A DNA stretch of 64,000 bases, from NCBI RefSeq assembly GCF_000716335.1, contig NZ_KL591006.1, positions 89,330 through 153,329 of the forward strand, in the 5' to 3' direction. The position numbers and the translations under genes were made by a program. The notes under the pieces are model-generated. The model ran no database searches. It was not told the origin of the DNA and saw only the letters and a program-made list of their open reading frames with translations. Of this stretch, positions 32,845-40,435 are shown piece after piece (positions within the stretch are counted from its first letter, which is position 1; each line of letters starts with the position of its first letter). Source of the DNA: Streptomyces sp. NRRL S-118 (lineage in GTDB: Bacteria; Actinomycetota; Actinomycetes; Streptomycetales; Streptomycetaceae).

Positions 32845-33639
32845 ATGACCATGCCGGACCATGTGCAGGGAGCCGCGCCGGCCGTTCGGGTCGAGGGGCT
32901 GTGGAAGCGGTTCGGCGAGCAGGTCGCCGTCGCCGGGATCGACCTGCTGCTGCCGGCGGGCCGGTTCATCGGGCTCGTCGGGCCGAACGGCGCGGGCAAG
33001 ACCACGACGCTGTCGATGGTGACCGGGCTGCTGCGGCCCGATCACGGACGGGTCGAGGTCGTCGGCCACGATGTCTGGCGCGATCCGGCCGAGGTGAAGG
33101 CACGGATCGGCGTACTGCCCGAGGGGCTCCGGCTGTTCGAGCGCCTTTCCGGTCGGGAACTCCTCGCGTACACCGGACGGCTGCGGGGGCTGCCGGGCGA
33201 CGAGGTGGACAGGCGGGCGGCGCAACTGCTGGACGTCCTGGACCTGGCGGGGGCGCAGCACAAGCTGGTCGTGGACTACTCGACCGGTATGCGCAAGAAG
33301 ATCGGCCTGGCGGCGGCGCTGCTGCACAACCCGGAAGTGCTGTTCCTGGACGAGCCGTTCGAGGGCGTCGACCCGGTGTCGGCGCAGACGATCCGCGGAG
33401 TGCTGGAGCGGTACACCGCGTCGGGCGCGACGGTGGTGTTCTCCAGCCATGTGATGGAGCTGGTGGAGTCGTTGTGCGACTGGGTCGCGGTGATGGCGGC
33501 CGGCCGGATCCGGGCGCAGGGCACGCTCGCGGAGGTGCGCGGCGACGCGCCGTCGCTCCAGGCGGCGTTCCTGGAGCTGGTGGGTGCGCAGGGCCGGGAC
33601 GCCGGTGAGTCGCTGGACTGGCTGGGCGGTGGCCGGTGA
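32845..33639 (+). CDS. ABC transporter ATP-binding protein (ABC-2 type)
   Basis: 264 aa from ATG 32845. Walker [11 protein letters not shown] (46-55), Q-loop region with IGVLPEGLRLFERLSG, ABC signature YSTGMRKKIGLAAALL (the modified form common in ABC-2 exporters) and Walker B VLFLDEPFEGVDP. Next to a large permease, overlapping by 4 nt (GTGA), so the two are coupled. Exports an unknown compound; the gene pair resembles housekeeping Streptomyces ABC-2 systems rather than a resistance cassette. Confidence 0.93.
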   Translation: MTMPDHVQGAAPAVRVEGLWKRFGEQVAVAGIDLLLPAGRFIGLVGPNGAGKTTTLSMVTGLLRPDHGRVEVVGHDVWRDPAEVKARIGVLPEGLRLFERLSGRELLAYTGRLRGLPGDEVDRRAAQLLDVLDLAGAQHKLVVDYSTGMRKKIGLAAALLHNPEVLFLDEPFEGVDPVSAQTIRGVLERYTASGATVVFSSHVMELVESLCDWVAVMAAGRIRAQGTLAEVRGDAPSLQAAFLELVGAQGRDAGESLDWLGGGR

Positions 33640-35225
33640 TCGCGGTCTTCGTACGGCTGAAACTGTCGCTGCTGCGCAACGGGCTGCGGCAGTCGGCGGG
33701 GCGGGCGGCCGCGTACATCACCTCCGTGGTGCTGACCGTGCTGTGCGCGGTGGGGCTGCTGTTCGGGCTGGTGCTGCTGCGCGGCGCGGCACAGGCGGAC
33801 TCGGTGGTGGTGCTGCTCACGGCGGTCCTGGCGGTGGGGTGGGCGGTGATGCCGCTGTTCTTCCCGAGCGGGGACGAGACGCTGGACCCGACGCGGCTGG
33901 TGATGCTGCCGCTGCGCCCGGGGCCGCTGGTGCGGGCGCTGCTGGTGTCGTCGCTGGTGGGTATCGGGCCGCTGTTCACACTGTGCCTGGGGATCGGCGC
34001 GGCGCTGGCACTGGCGCGCGGGGCGGGGGCGGTGGTGGTGGCGGTGCTCGCCGTGCCGCTGGTGCTGCTGGTGTGCGTGGCGCTGGCGCGGGCGGTCGCG
34101 GCGGCGAACATCCGGCTGCTGACGTCGCGCAAGGGGCGGGACCTGGCGGTGCTGAGCGGTCTGGTGATCGCGGTGGGCATCCAGGTCGTCAACTTCGGTG
34201 TGCAGCGCCTCAGCCGGACGGGTGGGCTGTCGTCGCTGGAGCCGGTGGCGGACGTGATGCGGTGGATCCCGCCGGCGTCGGCGGTCGGCGCGGTGGACGC
34301 GGCGGGCGAGGGCGCGTACGGCGAGGCGGTGGCCGGGCTCCTGCTGTCGGCGGCGGCCCTGGGCGGGCTGCTGTACGGGTGGCGGCGCAGCCTGGTGAAG
34401 CTGATGACGGCGCCGGACGGCTCGACGCTGGCGGCGGCCTCCCGTCCGTCGCGGCGTGAGGCGGCGGCGTCCTCCGGTCCGTCGGGACGGCTGTTCCCGC
34501 AGGGTCGCGCGGGCACAGTGATGCAGCGCAGCCTGCGGTACGTGCTGAGGGACCCGAAGACGAAGGCGGCGTGGGTGACGTCGCTGGCGATCGGCCTGAT
34601 CGTGCCGTTGTTCAACGCGCTGCAGGGCGCGGGCTCGGTCTACTTCGCGTGCTTCGCGGCGGGGATGCTCGGCATCCTGATGTACAACCAGTTCGGCCAG
34701 GACACCTCCGCCTTCTGGATGGTGGCGATGACGATCTCCGCGCCCCGGGACGCCTACGAGGAACTGCGGGCGCGGGCCGGGGCGCTGCTGCTGATCACGC
34801 TGCCGTACGTGGTGCTGGTGTCGGGCGCGACGGCGGCGCTCCTGGGCGACTGGCAGACGCTGCCGGACGCGCTGGGGCTGTCGTTCGCGGTGCTGGGCGC
34901 GATGCTCGGCACGGGGGCGGTGGCGTCCGCGTACTTCCCGTACTCGATCCCGCAGGACAGCGGCTACAAGAACGTGGCCCCGGGGCAGGCGGGGCTGGCG
35001 TGGATGTCCCTCGGCGGTGGCCTGCTGTCGGCGGCGGTGCTGAGCTCCCCGCTGATCGCGCTGACGGTCGCCCTGCACCTCGCCGGCGCCACGTACTGGC
35101 TGTGGCTGCTCCTTCCGCTCGGCACGCTGTGGGGCGCGCTGCTCACCTGGGCGGGGCTGCGGATCGCGGCGCCGCGGACGGCGGCGCGGCTGCCGGAGAT
35201 CCTGGCGGCGGTCAGCAAGGGCTGA
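33636..35225 (+). CDS. ABC-2 type transporter permease
   Basis: 529 aa from GTG 33636. About twelve hydrophobic segments in two halves (~1-240 and ~300-525) joined by a hydrophilic linker (PDGSTLAAASRPSRREAAASSGPSGRLFPQGRAG). This is a fused permease, twice the usual ABC-2 length, so one copy can pair with two ATPase subunits. C-terminal half starts with the conserved LRYVLRDPKTKAAW motif. Ends 6 nt before the convergent hydrolase gene. Confidence 0.9.
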   Translation: MIAVFVRLKLSLLRNGLRQSAGRAAAYITSVVLTVLCAVGLLFGLVLLRGAAQADSVVVLLTAVLAVGWAVMPLFFPSGDETLDPTRLVMLPLRPGPLVRALLVSSLVGIGPLFTLCLGIGAALALARGAGAVVVAVLAVPLVLLVCVALARAVAAANIRLLTSRKGRDLAVLSGLVIAVGIQVVNFGVQRLSRTGGLSSLEPVADVMRWIPPASAVGAVDAAGEGAYGEAVAGLLLSAAALGGLLYGWRRSLVKLMTAPDGSTLAAASRPSRREAAASSGPSGRLFPQGRAGTVMQRSLRYVLRDPKTKAAWVTSLAIGLIVPLFNALQGAGSVYFACFAAGMLGILMYNQFGQDTSAFWMVAMTISAPRDAYEELRARAGALLLITLPYVVLVSGATAALLGDWQTLPDALGLSFAVLGAMLGTGAVASAYFPYSIPQDSGYKNVAPGQAGLAWMSLGGGLLSAAVLSSPLIALTVALHLAGATYWLWLLLPLGTLWGALLTWAGLRIAAPRTAARLPEILAAVSKG

Positions 35226-35231
35226 GCGCCG

Positions 35232-36104
35232 TCAGGGCGTCAGGACGCTGTCGAGGAACGGCTCGACGGCGGCGCGCCAGCCGTCCGGCCGGTCGTAGTG
35301 GACGAGATGGCCGGCGTCGGCCACTTCGGCGTACTGGCCGCGCGGCAGGACCCGCACCATCTCCTGGGCCTCCGCGCGGCCCAGTTCGCCGTCCAGACCG
35401 CGGACCACGAGCGTGGGGCAACGGACCTGGGCGAGGTAGTCCCAGTGGGCGTCGTGGACCCAGGTCTCGCGGGAGGTGAGCATCTGGCGGCGGGAGAAGA
35501 CGGGGTACCAGCCGTCGGCCCGCTCGGCCATCACCTCGGCGAAGAACTCGCCGCGGGCGGGGCTGGGGCGCTCCAGGCGGGGGTCGTCCTCGCCGAACCA
35601 CTTGCGGACATCGGCGAGCGTGGCGAAGGGGACGGGCCAGGAGCGGAACCACTGCTCCCACTCGCGCTGGGAGGCGGCGCCCAGCGCGGAGGCGCGCATG
35701 TCGCAGATGACCAGGGCGCGGACGAGGTCGGGACGCTCGGCGGCGAGCTGCCAGGCCGTCAGGGCGCCCATGGAGTGGCCGATGAGGACGGCGGGGGCGA
35801 GGCCGAGCTGCTCGACCGCGGCGGCCGCGTCCGCGACGTACGCCTCGCGGGTGTAGGGGCCGTCGGCGGGCTTGTCGCTCCGGCCGTGCCCGCGCTGGTC
35901 GAGCGCGATCGCGCGGTGCCGTTCGGCGAGCCAGCGGGCGGTGGGGGCCCAGTGGGAGGCGCGGCCCATCAGGCCGTGGAGGAGCAGGATCCCGGGGGCC
36001 GTCGCCCGCTCGGGCTCGGCGCCCTGCTCCTTGGGCGGGTCGGCGAACTCCCAGGCCGCGAGGCGTAAGCCGTCGGCTGCGGTCAGGTCGATGCGGCGCA
36101 CCAT
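35232..36104 (-). CDS. Alpha/beta-hydrolase
   Basis: 290 aa from ATG 36104 (AGGAC upstream). Oxyanion motif LLHGLMGRASHW (~41-52), nucleophile elbow GHSMGA with S111, and the catalytic His in ADAGHLVHYDRPD (~268-280). A cap domain with W/R-rich helices (SQREWEQWFRSWPVPF) lies between. Looks like a soluble esterase or C-C hydrolase of broad family; substrate unknown. It is monocistronic, with a long upstream region (36105-36651). Confidence 0.9.
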   Translation of the reverse strand: MVRRIDLTAADGLRLAAWEFADPPKEQGAEPERATAPGILLLHGLMGRASHWAPTARWLAERHRAIALDQRGHGRSDKPADGPYTREAYVADAAAAVEQLGLAPAVLIGHSMGALTAWQLAAERPDLVRALVICDMRASALGAASQREWEQWFRSWPVPFATLADVRKWFGEDDPRLERPSPARGEFFAEVMAERADGWYPVFSRRQMLTSRETWVHDAHWDYLAQVRCPTLVVRGLDGELGRAEAQEMVRVLPRGQYAEVADAGHLVHYDRPDGWRAAVEPFLDSVLTP

Positions 36105-36215
36105 GTGTCCTGGCACCCCCTTCTGTCTCGTGCCGACGCCCAGACTATCGAACCCATATTCGAAAATCGGGTTCCGGCGTCCAACACCGCTCGTTCGAGT
36201 GACCCTGCTCAAGGA

Positions 36216-36356
36216 TTGACGGGCGTGCCCGGGGGGAGATCTTCATCGGGAGGCGGGCCGCTCGGGGAAATCGGTCCGAGGGGGTTGACCCTGAGAGCTC
36301 GGGGCTCCGGGTCAGAACAGGGGAGGTGAGGCCCCGGCGCCGTACGGCGCCGGGGC
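36216..36356 (+). ncRNA. Candidate small structured RNA
   Basis: TTGACG at 36216-36221 with a weak GATCTT 16 nt later would give a start near 36250. The first stem pairs TGACCC (36286-36291) with GGGTCA (36309-36314) around an inner GAGC/GCTC pair; the second is the perfect 12-bp hairpin at 36331-36356. The element could instead be the distal 3' end of the dmdR1 transcript read from the other strand. No homology is claimed. Confidence 0.3.
36331..36356. terminator. Perfect GC-rich hairpin (12-bp arms, TA centre)
   Basis: GCCCCGGCGCCG, TA, CGGCGCCGGGGC. It is symmetrical, so it can stop transcripts in either direction: dmdR1 from the right, or the candidate RNA from the left. Confidence 0.7.
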
Positions 36357-36363
36357 TCTCCAT

Positions 36364-37422
36364 GTGCGTGCACGCAGGGCGCATCGGCCAGCTCCTCCCC
36401 CGGGCGCGCAGCCCCGGCTCACGCCCTCAGGTCATATGCCTGAGCCAAGACTGGCATGCGCGGGCGCCCGGGCGCTCCCCTCCGTCCGGAATTCGCCTCC
36501 CGGACGAGCGCCCCGCGAGCCGGAAGGCGACGGCGCGGCAGGGGGCACGGGGCTCTCGCGGTGCGGCACACGGGCACCGGCCCCCGCGCACCGGCGCAAG
36601 GGGCCGCGGCCGGAGCGGAGGAGGGACGTCCGGTGCGGAGGCGAGGTGGCGTCAGCGCTTGGCGACGAACACGTGGGACGCGACGTCCGCGCCCAGTTCC
36701 GCGGCCTCGCCGCTGCTGCCGACCAGCACGCCGCCGGGCGACTCGGTCACGCTCACCACCGAGCCTGGCTGCACGCCCGCGCGGCGCAGCGTGTACATCA
36801 GCTGGGCGTCCGTCTGGATCGGTTCGCCGATCCGGCGGACCACCACGGTCTTGCCCTCCGTGCCCGCGTCGAGCTCGGCCAGCGACACCATGCCCTCGTC
36901 GAGGAACGCCCCGGCGTCCGCCTTCTCGCCCAGCTCCTCCAGCCCCGGGATCGGGTTGCCGTAGGGCGACTCGGTGGGGTGGCGCAGCAGCTCCAGGACG
37001 CGGCGCTCCACCGCCTCGCTCATCACGTGCTCCCAGCGGCAGGCCTCGGCGTGGACCTGCTCCCACTCCAGGCCGATGACGTCGACCAGGAGGCATTCGG
37101 CCAGCCGGTGCTTGCGCATCACGCGCGTGGCCAGGCGGCGGCCCTCCTCGGTGAGCTCCAGGTGGCGGTCACCCGCGACCTGGACCAGGCCGTCGCGCTC
37201 CATGCGGGCGACGGTCTGGCTGACCGTCGGGCCGCTCTGGTCGAGCCGCTCGGCGATGCGGGCGCGCATGGGCACCACACCCTCCTCTTCCAGCTCGAGG
37301 ATGGTGCGGAGATACATCTCCGTGGTGTCGATCAGTCCGGACATTCATGCCCCTCGATTCGTGCGCTGGCCCTGCCTCAATTCTTACGCATCCCGGTGAC
37401 AACCGTGCCGCGTCGGGCCTGA
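36364..37422 (+). other. Antisense ORF over dmdR1 (adm-like)
   Basis: A 352-codon frame runs antiparallel to the whole dmdR1 gene. In GC-rich genomes such frames usually mean nothing. However, S. coelicolor has a reported antiparallel gene pair dmdR1/adm at this locus in which the antisense product affects siderophore and antibiotic production, so it is recorded here. No convincing start signal was seen. Confidence 0.25.
36652..37344 (-). CDS. dmdR1: DtxR-family iron-dependent regulator
   Basis: 230 aa from ATG 37344 (GAGGGG upstream). N-terminal winged helix (~1-70), dimerisation/metal domain and C-terminal SH3-like domain. All DtxR metal ligands are in place with identical numbering: M10, C102, E105, H106 (site 2) and H79, E83, H98 (site 1). 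It should repress siderophore and iron-uptake genes when Fe(II) is bound, as DmdR1 does in S. coelicolor. I find no iron box in its own upstream region, so autoregulation by the classical box is not supported. Antisense to it runs a long ORF (see 36364-37422). Confidence 0.95.
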   Translation of the reverse strand: MSGLIDTTEMYLRTILELEEEGVVPMRARIAERLDQSGPTVSQTVARMERDGLVQVAGDRHLELTEEGRRLATRVMRKHRLAECLLVDVIGLEWEQVHAEACRWEHVMSEAVERRVLELLRHPTESPYGNPIPGLEELGEKADAGAFLDEGMVSLAELDAGTEGKTVVVRRIGEPIQTDAQLMYTLRRAGVQPGSVVSVTESPGGVLVGSSGEAAELGADVASHVFVAKR

Positions 37423-37441
37423 GCCGGTGCGGTGGGCGGTA

Positions 37442-37467
37442 TTGACAGAGCAATGGTCCAGACCGCA
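37442..37467 (+). promoter_or_regulatory. Predicted promoter with DasR-type (dre) operator
   Basis: TTGACA (37442-37447) is followed by AATGGTCCAGACCGCA (37452-37467), which matches 12 of 16 positions of the dre consensus AGTGGTCTAGACCACT, including the GGTC-N2-GACC core. The site overlaps the -35 to -10 spacer of the SIS isomerase promoter. DasR represses aminosugar genes and is relieved by glucosamine-6-phosphate. Confidence 0.6.
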
Positions 37468-37516
37468 ACGTGATCCGCGACACGGGGAGCGGCACGAGGA
37501 GAAGGAGCTCCGGAGC

Positions 37517-38272
37517 ATGGGCGAGAGCGAGCTGGCCGGCCGGTTCTTCGACGCCGCCATCGGCCTCCTGCGGAAGGTGCGCGACGAGGAGGCGGAGAAC
37601 ATCGCCGCCGCCGGGACCACGATCGCCGACACCGTCGCCGCGGGCGGCCGGCTGTTCGCCTTCGGCGCCGGCCATTCGTCACTGGCCGCCCAGGACGTGG
37701 TCTACCGGGCCGGCGGGCTCGCCCTGGTGAACCTCCTCGCCGTGCCCGGCGTCGTCGGCGTCGACGTCATGCCCGCGACCCTCGGCTCCGCGCTGGAGCG
37801 GGTCGACGGCCTGGCGGGCGCGGTGCTCGACTCCTCGCCGGCCCGGTCCGGCGACGTACTGATCGTCGTCTCGCTGTCCGGCCGCAACGCGCTGCCCGTG
37901 GAGATGGCGATGAACGCCCGGGCCCTCGGCCTGAAGGTCATCGGCGTGACGTCGGTGGCGTACGCGCGGGAGACGAAGTCCCGGCACGTGTCGGGCACGT
38001 TCCTGAAGGACCACTGCGACGTCGTCCTGGACTCCAAGATCGCGGTGGGGGACGCGGAGCTCACCCACGACGGGGTGGCGGCACCGTTCGCCCCGGCGTC
38101 CACGGTGGTCACGAGCGCGCTGATGCAGGCGACGATGGCCGCCGCGACCGAGGCCCTGGTGGCGCGCGGCATCGAGCCCCCGCTGCTGCGCTCCGGCAAC
38201 GTGGACGGCGGCCACGAGTGGAACGGCCGGGTCATGACCGAGTACGCGGACCGGATCTTCTTCCGTCACTGA
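37517..38272 (+). CDS. SIS-domain phosphosugar isomerase/binding protein
   Basis: 251 aa from ATG 37517, with GAAGGAG and GGAG upstream. SIS domain ~35-190: LFAFGAGHSSLAAQDVVYRAGG is the sugar-phosphate-binding loop and VLIVVSLSGRNALPVEMAMNARALGLKVIGVTS the second SIS motif. Related to UPF0309/GmhA-like isomerases rather than GlmS. Together with the upstream DasR-type site this points to N-acetylglucosamine or muramic-acid phosphate metabolism; substrate is inferred. Confidence 0.88.
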   Translation: MGESELAGRFFDAAIGLLRKVRDEEAENIAAAGTTIADTVAAGGRLFAFGAGHSSLAAQDVVYRAGGLALVNLLAVPGVVGVDVMPATLGSALERVDGLAGAVLDSSPARSGDVLIVVSLSGRNALPVEMAMNARALGLKVIGVTSVAYARETKSRHVSGTFLKDHCDVVLDSKIAVGDAELTHDGVAAPFAPASTVVTSALMQATMAAATEALVARGIEPPLLRSGNVDGGHEWNGRVMTEYADRIFFRH

Positions 38273-38323
38273 CGCCCGCCCCACCCGCACCCCGGCGCCG
38301 CCCCTCTCCGGGCCGGCCGCCCC

Positions 38324-39631
38324 TCAGCCGTCCTTCGCCCCCGCCAGGTCCACCGAGGCGGCCACCCGGGCGGCCACGCTCTCCGCGTACGTCGCGTCCG
38401 GGCGCTCGAAGGCGGGACGGGCCGGGGAGCGCAGGAACGTCAGCACGCCCAGGGTGCGGCCCCGGCTGCGCAGGACCGCGCACAGCGCGTGCGCCGCGTC
38501 CCCCGGCCACCGGCGATCCGCCGCCCAGGTCTCCGAGGACGCGCTCGCCCGCACCGAGCCCGCGCGGTCCACCGCCTGGAGGGCCGGATGACCCGGGCCG
38601 TACCGCACGGGGATGCCTCCCCCCTCCCGGGTGACGGGACCGGGCCCGCCGGACGGCGAGGCCGCCGCGCGCACCAGCCGGCCGTCGTCGCCCATCAGGT
38701 CCAGCACCACATGGTCGGCGAAGCCGGCGAGCGCGAAGTCCAGGTGGACGGCCGCCGCCTCCATCGGGTCCTCGCACTCCGCCGCCGCACAGCCCGCGCG
38801 GTGCAGCTGGCTGGCGCGGAACCGCATCCGGTCGCTCTGCTGCTCGGCGAGCTTCTCCTCCGTCACGTCGCGGAACAGCCAGCCGACGCCCAGCGGCACC
38901 GGCTCCTCCGCGAGCGGCGACGCCAGCCGTACGAACCCGCTGCGCCAGCAGCGCCTGCGCTCGCCCTCCGGCGTCCGCACCGTCACCCACAGCTCCACCA
39001 GCGCCCGCGGCGGGCCCTCCACGAGGACGTGCTGGAGCGCCCCCTCCAGCTCCTCCACGCCCTGGACCACGAGTTCGCCGAGCGGCCGCCCCAGCAGGGT
39101 CGCGCGCCCCGACCCGAAGGCCCGCGCCGCGTGGGCGTTCACCAGCGCGGGCCGCAGGTCGACGTCGACGAGCACGACGCCCCACGGCGCGTCCTCGAAC
39201 AGCGCCTCGCTCAGCGCGATGGAGCGCTCCAGGTCGATCTGCGCGTGCACCTCGCTGAACGCGCAGTACACCCCGGCCGGCCGGCCGTCCGCGCCCCGCA
39301 CGCCCGCCGACTGCGTCCGCACGAGCACCCGCCCGCCGTCCTTGCGCAGCAGCGCGAACTCGTGCACCTGCCGCCCGGCCGCCCGCATCGCTCCCATCAG
39401 CCGTGCCTGCACGTCGTCGGCGTCCTCGGCCCGCGCGGCCCACCCGCCGAGCCCGCGCCGCCCGACGGCCTCCTCGGGGGCCCAGCCGAGGATCCGCTCC
39501 GCCTCACGGTTCCAGTGGGTCACCACCCCGTCGGCGTCGAACGCGCAGAGCGCCGCGTCCATCCCGTCCAGCAACGCGGCGAGCAGATCCGAACCGCGTT
39601 CGCTCGCGGTCTCGCTCCTGGACGCACTCAT
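38324..39631 (-). CDS. PAS-PAS-GAF sensor protein without output domain
   Basis: 435 aa from ATG 39631. PAS domain 1 (~20-135: LLDGMDAALCAFDADGVVTHWNREAERILGW), PAS domain 2 (~145-265: LFEDAPWGVVLVDVDLRPALVNAHAARAFG) and a GAF domain (~275-430: LHRAGCAAAECEDPMEAAAVHLDFALAG). Streptomyces proteins with this order normally end in a PP2C/SpoIIE phosphatase domain, which is absent here: the gene stops right after GAF and the next gene is convergent. It is either a stand-alone sensor acting through protein contacts or a truncated phosphatase. Confidence 0.85.
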   Translation of the reverse strand: MSASRSETASERGSDLLAALLDGMDAALCAFDADGVVTHWNREAERILGWAPEEAVGRRGLGGWAARAEDADDVQARLMGAMRAAGRQVHEFALLRKDGGRVLVRTQSAGVRGADGRPAGVYCAFSEVHAQIDLERSIALSEALFEDAPWGVVLVDVDLRPALVNAHAARAFGSGRATLLGRPLGELVVQGVEELEGALQHVLVEGPPRALVELWVTVRTPEGERRRCWRSGFVRLASPLAEEPVPLGVGWLFRDVTEEKLAEQQSDRMRFRASQLHRAGCAAAECEDPMEAAAVHLDFALAGFADHVVLDLMGDDGRLVRAAASPSGGPGPVTREGGGIPVRYGPGHPALQAVDRAGSVRASASSETWAADRRWPGDAAHALCAVLRSRGRTLGVLTFLRSPARPAFERPDATYAESVAARVAASVDLAGAKDG

Positions 39632-39727
39632 CCCCGCACCCCCTGCAGGACGTGTACTCACGTGTGTTCACGTACCGGTCATTCAACTGGAACGTGACCC
39701 AGGACACAGCCGGTTCCGGAAAATGCG

Positions 39728-39757
39728 TTGTGCCGCCGCGGGCCGTCTTCCTAATCT
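39728..39757 (+). promoter_or_regulatory. Predicted sigma-70-type promoter of leader transcript
   Basis: TTGTGC (39728-39733), an 18-bp spacer and TAATCT (39752-39757) make a good HrdB-like promoter. A start near 39764 would place the leader ribosome-binding site only a few nucleotides from the 5' end. Confidence 0.55.
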
Positions 39758-39770
39758 GTGGGCACACAGG

Positions 39771-39827
39771 AAAGGAGGTGATCCGGAAGTGGTTTCTTTT
39801 CGGATGCGTGAGGTGACTGCGGGCTGA
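39771..39827 (+). CDS. 12-aa leader peptide (MVSFRMREVTAG) with exact anti-16S Shine-Dalgarno
   Basis: AAAGGAGGTGATCC (39771-39784) is fully complementary to the 3' end of 16S rRNA, far stronger than normal Streptomyces sites. The coding part is GTG 39789 to TGA 39825-39827. The feature includes the Shine-Dalgarno sequence. Two nucleotides after the stop begins a set of alternative hairpins (39829-39872). The arrangement is that of an attenuator leader; the codons show no run of a single amino acid, so what would stall the ribosome is not clear. The next gene (40087) lies 260 nt downstream. Confidence 0.55.
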   Translation, partial: KGGDPEVVSFRMREVTAG

Positions 39828-39828
39828 C

Positions 39829-39872
39829 GCCTGCCGTCGCACTCTGTGCAAAGGCGGCAGGCCTCCTGCCGC
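39829..39872 (+). promoter_or_regulatory. Alternative hairpins of a candidate attenuator
   Basis: Hairpin A pairs GCCTGCCG (39829-39836) with CGGCAGGC (39855-39862). Hairpin B pairs GCGGCAGG (39854-39861) with CCTGCCGC (39865-39872) around a CCT loop. They share 39855-39861 and so exclude each other. CCTCCT (39862-39867) can also pair with AGGAGG (39773-39778) of the leader Shine-Dalgarno. No T-run follows. Confidence 0.5.
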
Positions 39873-40086
39873 AATCCCAAGCAGTCACCGGCCCGCGGGC
39901 TCGTCGGCACATCCGGCCGACCTCTCCGTCAGGAGGGACCAGAGCCCGCGGGTTTCCGCATGTCCGGGCCCGTCTCCCCGCACACCGGGCGGGTGCGCGG
40001 CCGGCCCGCATCTGAGTACCCGGCCGGGGGCGGCCTGAGTACGCGGCACGGTGCCGCCGGCCCGGTCCGGCCCGCAGCATGGGGGC

Positions 40087-40404
40087 ATGACCGCACCCGG
40101 GACGACCCCCACCCCCTCGACACGACCCGTACGGATCTTCGCCGGGGCCGGGCTGCTGCTCCTCCCCGTCGCCCTCGTCGCCTGGGGCGTCATCGTGCTC
40201 GAGCAGGCCTACTCCGGGGACGGAGCGAGCGGCCCCCTGGGCGAACTGGCCCTCTGGTCCCTGGGCTTCTCCGGCCTCCTGGGCCTGTGGGCGCTGTCCC
40301 TCCCCCAGGACGCCGTCCGCCACGCCGTGCGCCGCGGAGCCGTGTGCGTCCAGTACGCGCTGGCCCTCGCCTGCCCGCTCCTGGCCGCCGTCGACTTCGC
40401 CTGA
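40087..40404 (+). CDS. Small membrane protein, hypothetical
   Basis: 105 aa from ATG 40087. After a Pro/Thr-rich cytoplasmic start come three hydrophobic segments (~17-38, ~52-70 and ~85-103), with short loops. No domain recognised. It is the only plus-strand gene after the leader element at 39.8 kb and therefore the likely target of it, if the transcript reads through. It converges with pdxH. Confidence 0.75.
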   Translation: MTAPGTTPTPSTRPVRIFAGAGLLLLPVALVAWGVIVLEQAYSGDGASGPLGELALWSLGFSGLLGLWALSLPQDAVRHAVRRGAVCVQYALALACPLLAAVDFA

Positions 40405-40435
40405 CCGCGGGCGGGCCCTCACGCCCCGCGCCGGC

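Larger units (their letters stand above)
36105..36651. other. 547-bp gene-free region with structured elements
   Basis: Holds the hydrolase promoter near 36120-36200 and, from 36214 to 36356, a possible small RNA. The rest (36360-36651) shows only random GC-rich frames, which I reject as genes. Confidence 0.5.

Noticed and set aside
36140..36180. GAAC/GTTC-containing sequence resembling a LexA box near the hydrolase start
   Set aside because: The half-sites do not have the required spacing or orientation.
36105..36329. Plus-strand 74-codon ORF upstream of dmdR1
   Set aside because: No Shine-Dalgarno sequence and overlaps the hydrolase promoter; composition looks random.
37345..37516. Iron box in the dmdR1 upstream region
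   Set aside because: I found no sequence close to the TTAGGTTAGGCTAACCTAA-type consensus.
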